Origin: Hungateiclostridiaceae bacterium UBA3922
Lineage (GTDB): Bacteria > Bacillota > Clostridia > Acetivibrionales > DTU013
DNA: 18,575 nt
NCBI GenBank assembly: GCA_002386045.1
Contig: DGEQ01000104.1
Span: 1,317-19,891 of the forward strand
Reading direction: 5' to 3'
Of this stretch, positions 14,676 to 18,575 are shown one piece after another (positions within the stretch are counted from its first letter, which is position 1; every line of letters begins with the position of its first letter). The translations under genes and the position numbers were made by a program. The notes under the pieces are model-generated. The model was given only the letters and a program-made list of their open reading frames with translations, was not told where the DNA came from and ran no database searches.

Positions 14676-15410
14676 ATGATCATAAGGATGGAAGGCATAG
14701 GAAAGATATATGATACGGGCAAGGTGCAGGTGGAAGCACTCAAGGACGTCGACCTCTGCATCAGCAAGGGCGAGTTCGTCGCTGTCATGGGTCCGTCGGG
14801 CTCGGGAAAATCGACCCTCATGAACATAATAGGGTGCCTTGACAGGGCCACGAGCGGCTATTATGAACTGGACGGCGTCAGCATATCGCAGCTTGATGAT
14901 ACTGAACTGGCCAGGATAAGGAATAAGAAAATAGGGTTCGTGTTCCAGTCATTCAACCTGCTCCCCAAAATGAACGCCCTCCAGAACGTGGAACTGCCCA
15001 TGATATATGCAGGCGCGGGCAAAAAAGAGCGCATGGAAAAGGCTGTCGAAGCGCTCAGGAAGGTCGGGCTGCTGGACAGGATGGACCACAAACCCAATGA
15101 ACTTTCCGGCGGACAGAAGCAGAGAGTCGCGATAGCGAGGGCTCTCGTGAACGATCCTGCCATCCTGCTTGCCGACGAGCCCACCGGAAACCTGGACACT
15201 GCATCGGGCGAAGACATAATGGCGCTGTTCCAGGAACTCAACAGGGAGGGCGTCACCATAGTCCTGGTAACGCATGAGCCTGACATAGCAAGGCATACAG
15301 GGCGCATTGTCAGGTTCAGGGACGGGAGGATTATAAGTGATGAAAAGGTGGACGACCCGATAGACGCAAGGGAAGTGATCAGGAACCTGAAGCCGCAGGC
15401 TGCAGGCTGA
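14676..15410 (+). CDS. ABC transporter ATP-binding protein, MacB/LolD/YknY type
   Basis: Encodes a 244-residue ATPase that energises a MacB-type transporter from the cytoplasmic face. Motifs: Walker A GPSGSGKST (39-47), Q-loop Gln91 in FVFQSFNLLP, signature LSGGQKQR (143-150), Walker B ILLADEP (163-169), D-loop GNLD (171-174) and switch His200. The phrase PTGNLDTASG is typical of the family that pairs with FtsX/MacB permeases. ATG 14676 is chosen because AAAGGAAGG (14661-14669) lies 6 nt upstream; the frame is open further upstream without an SD. It starts 92 nt after ribF with no visible terminator or promoter between them. The MFP and permease genes downstream are the likely partners. B. 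subtilis YknY is the best-matching characterised relative by context. Confidence 0.95.
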   Translation: MIIRMEGIGKIYDTGKVQVEALKDVDLCISKGEFVAVMGPSGSGKSTLMNIIGCLDRATSGYYELDGVSISQLDDTELARIRNKKIGFVFQSFNLLPKMNALQNVELPMIYAGAGKKERMEKAVEALRKVGLLDRMDHKPNELSGGQKQRVAIARALVNDPAILLADEPTGNLDTASGEDIMALFQELNREGVTIVLVTHEPDIARHTGRIVRFRDGRIISDEKVDDPIDAREVIRNLKPQAAG

Positions 15411-15455
15411 GATGACGTGTAAACCTGTGCCGGGTGCGGTTCGTACGGCCGGGAC

Positions 15456-15494
15456 CCGGTTATGGATATATAGATATAACCGGATATAAACCGG
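15456..15494 (+). repeat. Half-site cluster / inverted repeat upstream of the Yip1 gene (operator-like)
   Basis: CCGGTTAT (15456-15463) and ATAACCGG (15476-15483) form a perfect 8-bp inverted repeat with a 12-nt AT-rich spacer. A further direct copy, TATAAACCGG (15485-15494), follows TATAACCGG (15475-15483) after one base. Three related half-sites thus lie within 39 bp, ending 22 nt before the Yip1 start. They could be a transcription factor operator or an RNA hairpin in an ATPase-Yip1 message. No well-spaced -35/-10 pair is visible, so the role is open. Confidence 0.55.
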
Positions 15495-15516
15495 AATGAA
15501 GAAAGAGGCTGATAGC

Positions 15517-16263
15517 ATGTCTGGTATCCGTATACAGGACATGGAACGGGAAATGGCCGGCGAAAGGCCGGGATTTTTCAAAAGGCTTATGTGGCTGTTC
15601 TTTTCACCGCGAAAGCTTATGGAAGAACTGGCTGAAAAGCCGAGGGTGCTGTTCTGGATGATCATCGGACCGGTGGCTGCCGTGATCCCTTATGCCGTCA
15701 GGAAGCCTTTGTACGAAGAAATGCTGAGGAAGTCGATGGTTGCCAACTCCGAATACATGGAATCCTTCGGCATCACGATGACGCCGGAGATGATAGAAGC
15801 CGGGCTGCCCCGCGCCGTTGTGACCGGTATAGTGGGGATGCCGTTCGGGGCGGCGTTCAATCTTGCCTTAATGGCCTTGCTGTTTTACGTCATACTGAAG
15901 ATCATGGGGGGAGAAGGCAAGTTCAAAGCATACCTGTCTGTCGTGGCACATGCGGGTATCATATCTGTCCTCTACAATCTGTTGCTGACAGCTGTTTCAT
16001 TCTATACGGGAAGCCTGCACACGGCAGCTCCCCTCACAAGCCTGGCTTCCCTGGCGTCGCCTGAAGGGATGGATCCGCATATTTACGGGCTGCTCGCAGG
16101 CATCGATGTTTTCGCCATATGGAGATATGCGGTCATGGCCATTGGATTCACTGCCGTGAGCAAACTCAAAAAGAAACTGGTCTATGCAGTCACGGTCCTG
16201 ATATACATGATCGGCCTGGCACTGGTCATATACAACATGCCCACGAACCTTCAGCTGATGTGA
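15517..16263 (+). CDS. Yip1-family integral membrane protein (YknW-like)
   Basis: Encodes 248 residues of the Yip1 family (PF04893). A cytosolic N-terminus carries FFSPRKLMEELAEKPRVL (28-45), a pattern typical of bacterial Yip1 proteins. About five membrane helices follow: near 44-62, 101-131, 140-163, 190-215 and 221-241. No catalytic motif is visible. B. subtilis YknW is a Yip1-family protein that works with the MacAB-like YknXYZ and is reported to help its assembly; this neighbour set suggests the same job here, by inference. ATG 15517 is preferred since AAAGAGG (15502-15508) lies 8 nt upstream; ATG 15496 in frame has no SD and would add seven residues. It starts 106 nt after the ATPase gene and ends 44 nt before the MFP gene. 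Confidence 0.85.
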   Translation: MSGIRIQDMEREMAGERPGFFKRLMWLFFSPRKLMEELAEKPRVLFWMIIGPVAAVIPYAVRKPLYEEMLRKSMVANSEYMESFGITMTPEMIEAGLPRAVVTGIVGMPFGAAFNLALMALLFYVILKIMGGEGKFKAYLSVVAHAGIISVLYNLLLTAVSFYTGSLHTAAPLTSLASLASPEGMDPHIYGLLAGIDVFAIWRYAVMAIGFTAVSKLKKKLVYAVTVLIYMIGLALVIYNMPTNLQLM

Positions 16264-16307
16264 CTTAAGCGCTGCAGCCTGATGACAGGTTTTACGGAGG
16301 TAACGCA

Positions 16308-17570
16308 ATGAGAAAAAAGGTTATTGTCGGAAGCATACTGGTAATATCGGCTGTCATACTGGTCACGGCCGGAGCGATGCGGGCCGCCGGCCAGACGGGT
16401 TCCGGCGCCGTGAGCGTACAGGCCTCGGCGGTGGCGAGAGGCGACCTTTCTTCATGGATATATGCCGACGGTATCGTTGAAGAAGTGGAAAAATCGGAAG
16501 TGTACTTCGATACGCCGATGAAGGTGGTAAAAGTCATGATCTCAGAAGGGCAGCACGTAAAGCGCGGCCAGCAACTGATCGAAGTGGATATGGGCGATAT
16601 GTACTCAAGGCTCGAGACACTTAAAAGCAACAGGAGGACACAGCAGATAACGCTGGAATCGAAAGCCGGCGACGCCGAAGTCCAGCGGGCGCTCAACAGC
16701 CTGAAAGCCGCCGAAAGGAATTTCAATGACGCCCAAAAGGCTTACGAGGACAATAAGGCGCTGTTTGAGGCCAATGCCATTTCGAAAGCAGAACTGGAAA
16801 TGTCGGAGAAGCAGTTCAGGGAAGCCGGGTCGGCCGTTGAGAATGCAAAGCTGGCTTACGAGGCTGCCGTCGAAAGCCGGAACGCTTCGAAAAAGACGGC
16901 GGAAGAAAACCTGAAAGTAACGGATATACAGATCGCCGATCTTGAAAAGAAGATAAACGACATGAACGAGATGTGCCGTGCTGCCATCGACGGCGTCGTC
17001 GCAGCGGTGAATGTCCAGGAGGGTGCATATACCGGGAGCATGCAGCCCGCATACAGGATAATAAACCCGGATAATCTGCGGATACGGGCCAGGGTAAACG
17101 AGTACGACATCAAGAGCGTGGCGGCCGGACAGAGAGTGAGGGTGACGGGAGACGCGATCGCCAGGGACATTGAGATAACAGGCACCGTCAAAAGCATTTC
17201 TCCCGTGGCGACCACGGCCATGACTGCAGCAGGGAACGAAACCGTGGTGGAGGTGCTCATCAGCGTGGATGACCCCGGTGACGTACTTAAACCGGGTCTC
17301 AATGTCACCTGCGAGATCATCACGGTGGATAAAAGCGGAGTCCTGCTGGCCCCGATGGAAGCGATCAGGCCGGACAGGGACGACAACCTGGTGGTTTTCG
17401 TGATCGATACTGAGACGAACAGGATGGAGCAGCGCCGGATAGAGGCCGGCATCAATTCCGACATGAGCGTTGAGATACTGGACGGGCTCGATGAAGGTGA
17501 ACTGGTGGTCCTTGATCCCCAGCCCAGTTACACCGACGGGATGAAAGTCAGGGTAAAACCCCAGGATTGA
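16308..17570 (+). CDS. Membrane fusion protein / periplasmic adaptor subunit (HlyD/MacA type, YknX-like)
   Basis: Encodes 420 residues anchored by one N-terminal helix (about 4-25) with no lipobox cysteine; the rest should lie outside the membrane. The two lipoyl half-motifs are near 65-98 (KVVKVMISEGQHVKRGQQL) and 225-243 (AAIDGVVAAVNVQEGAYTG). Between them is an Ala/Lys/Glu-rich coiled-coil hairpin (about 100-220), followed by beta-barrel and membrane-proximal domains with PGLNVTCEI (329-337). In MacAB-like systems this subunit contacts the permease and guides substrate; in Gram-positives there is no TolC, so it probably acts at the cell wall side. ATG with a strong SD GGAGGT (16296-16301), 6-7 nt upstream. 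It is 34 nt from the permease gene. Confidence 0.93.
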   Translation: MRKKVIVGSILVISAVILVTAGAMRAAGQTGSGAVSVQASAVARGDLSSWIYADGIVEEVEKSEVYFDTPMKVVKVMISEGQHVKRGQQLIEVDMGDMYSRLETLKSNRRTQQITLESKAGDAEVQRALNSLKAAERNFNDAQKAYEDNKALFEANAISKAELEMSEKQFREAGSAVENAKLAYEAAVESRNASKKTAEENLKVTDIQIADLEKKINDMNEMCRAAIDGVVAAVNVQEGAYTGSMQPAYRIINPDNLRIRARVNEYDIKSVAAGQRVRVTGDAIARDIEITGTVKSISPVATTAMTAAGNETVVEVLISVDDPGDVLKPGLNVTCEIITVDKSGVLLAPMEAIRPDRDDNLVVFVIDTETNRMEQRRIEAGINSDMSVEILDGLDEGELVVLDPQPSYTDGMKVRVKPQD

Positions 17571-17604
17571 CGGGCAGCGGTCCTGAAAGAAGCGAGGTAT
17601 GCAG

Positions 17605-18575
17605 ATGGATTTTTCCGAGAGCTTCAAACAGGCTCTGGACAGCCTCAAATCAAATAAACTCCGTTCATTCCTTACGATGCTCGGCATCGTGATGGGCGTG
17701 TTTTCCATTATCACGATCATGGCGCTCGGCAGTGCGACCGAAAGCTACATGAATGCCCAGTTTGAAAAGATAGGCGCCAATACCATAAGTATCACGTATA
17801 AAAACAGGAACGTCGACAGGAAAGACTGGCTGACGCTCAAGGACATGGATCATGTAAAGGAAGCGGCGCCCGAGATCAAGAATATCGCGACCAGCATCCG
17901 GAAAAGCGGCACTGTACGTGTCAATGACGAGACAAAGGATGCGCTGGTGTTCGGCGTGTCTTCACAGTTCAAGAATTTTGGCATCATTGAAATGAAATAC
18001 GGCAGGTTCATCAATGATTTCGATGTTACCAAAAGGGCCAAGTTCGTCGTGGTAGATGAACTGTTCGTCAGGAAGTTCTACGGTCACGACCGGGATCTGA
18101 CCGGGGAGGACATCACGCTCAGGACACCATCAGGCACTTCGGTCTCGCTTAAGGTAATAGGAGTGATAAGCAGCGGAGAGAACCTGTTCGAAGGGATCAT
18201 GGAAAGCGAACTGGTACCCGTCACGATATATATGCCCATCACTACCGTGCAGCAGCTGTATCCGAACAGCGAAATGCTGTCATCCATCGAAGTGACGGTG
18301 GTGGAGAAAGAAAAGCTGCGGGAAGTCGGCAAGCGTATCGTGGAATACCTGGAAATGAAGCATGGCAGCGAAGATGTATATATGGCCCAGAACTCGGCGG
18401 ATATCCAGAAGGCGTTCAGTGACGTGCTGGGCGTGGTCTCGTCGATCCTGCTCGTTATAGCGGTCATCACGCTGATAGTCGGAGGCATCGGCATAGTAAA
18501 CATCCTGTTGGTGTCGGTGACCGAAAGGATAAGGGAGATAGGCATAAGGAAGGCCCTTGGGGCGCAGAAGAAAGA
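17605..18575 (+). CDS. ABC transporter permease, MacB/FtsX type (YknZ-like), 3' end outside window
   Basis: The first 323 codons are present and remain open to the window end. The first membrane helix lies at about 22-44 after the basic start LKSNKLRSFLTMLGIVMGV. An extracytoplasmic MacB_PCD domain follows (about 45-265). The second helix is at about 274-306, followed by the FtsX-family cytoplasmic motif ERIREIGIRKALGA (307-320). Two further helices expected of the roughly 400-residue family would lie beyond 18575. It is the membrane partner of the ATPase at 14676 and the adaptor just upstream. ATG 17605 has GAGGT (17594-17598) 6 nt upstream; ATG 17599, two codons earlier, is too close to it. 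The nucleotide-binding domain is not fused, unlike E. coli MacB. Confidence 0.94.
   Translation, partial: MDFSESFKQALDSLKSNKLRSFLTMLGIVMGVFSIITIMALGSATESYMNAQFEKIGANTISITYKNRNVDRKDWLTLKDMDHVKEAAPEIKNIATSIRKSGTVRVNDETKDALVFGVSSQFKNFGIIEMKYGRFINDFDVTKRAKFVVVDELFVRKFYGHDRDLTGEDITLRTPSGTSVSLKVIGVISSGENLFEGIMESELVPVTIYMPITTVQQLYPNSEMLSSIEVTVVEKEKLREVGKRIVEYLEMKHGSEDVYMAQNSADIQKAFSDVLGVVSSILLVIAVITLIVGGIGIVNILLVSVTERIREIGIRKALGAQKK

Noticed and set aside
15485..15490. TATAAA as a -10 box for the Yip1 gene
   Set aside because: No acceptable -35 hexamer lies 16-18 nt upstream, and the bases are part of the CCGG half-site repeat.
1..18575. CRISPR arrays, transposons, tRNA or rRNA genes, phage genes
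   Set aside because: I looked for direct-repeat/spacer patterns, transposase motifs and cloverleaf-like segments and saw none; nearly all of the window is occupied by recognised coding sequence.

Overview
All genes read on the + strand. The window looks like a chromosomal core region of a Bacillota (Firmicutes) bacterium, most likely a member of the class Clostridia. Three things point there: a Gram-positive-type PolC, the gene order rseP-ispG-polC followed by rimP-nusA-ylxR-ylxQ-infB-rbfA-nrnA-truB-ribF, and AGGAGG-like ribosome binding sites. By eye the base composition is moderately GC, with heavy use of the AGG (Arg) and ATA (Ile) codons. I cannot name the genus. No rRNA, tRNA, CRISPR array, insertion sequence or phage gene is visible, and no stretch over 300 bases lacks a gene.

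Region 1 (1-5602): the 3' end of the site-2 protease gene rseP, then ispG (isoprenoid MEP pathway) and polC (replicative polymerase). No terminator is visible after polC.

Region 2 (5630-11342): a strong sigma-A-type promoter (TTGATA, 17-nt spacer, TATAAT with a TGn extension) lies just downstream of polC. It begins a leader of about 100 nt that carries a perfect 11-bp hairpin. Then come rimP, nusA, ylxR (rnpM), ylxQ and infB, tightly spaced or overlapping, and an intrinsic terminator directly after infB. These genes link ribosome maturation, transcription elongation and termination, and translation initiation. NusA carries a long acidic, repeat-containing tail, and IF2 has a long charged N-terminal linker.

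Region 3 (11393-14583): rbfA, nrnA, truB and ribF, packed with overlaps or very short gaps. They cover 30S maturation, nanoRNA/pAp degradation, tRNA pseudouridylation and FMN/FAD synthesis.

Region 4 (14676-18575): a four-gene transporter block in the order ABC ATPase, Yip1-family membrane protein, membrane fusion protein, MacB/FtsX-type permease (cut by the window end). The parts list matches Bacillus subtilis YknWXYZ, a four-component system reported to protect against the SDP toxin, but the gene order differs. A cluster of CCGGTTAT/ATAACCGG-type half-sites lies between the ATPase and Yip1 genes and could be an operator or an RNA hairpin. The clearest candidates for new biology are this transporter with its repeat cluster, the nusA-operon leader hairpin, and the terminator that splits infB from rbfA. 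None of these amounts to a clearly unprecedented system.
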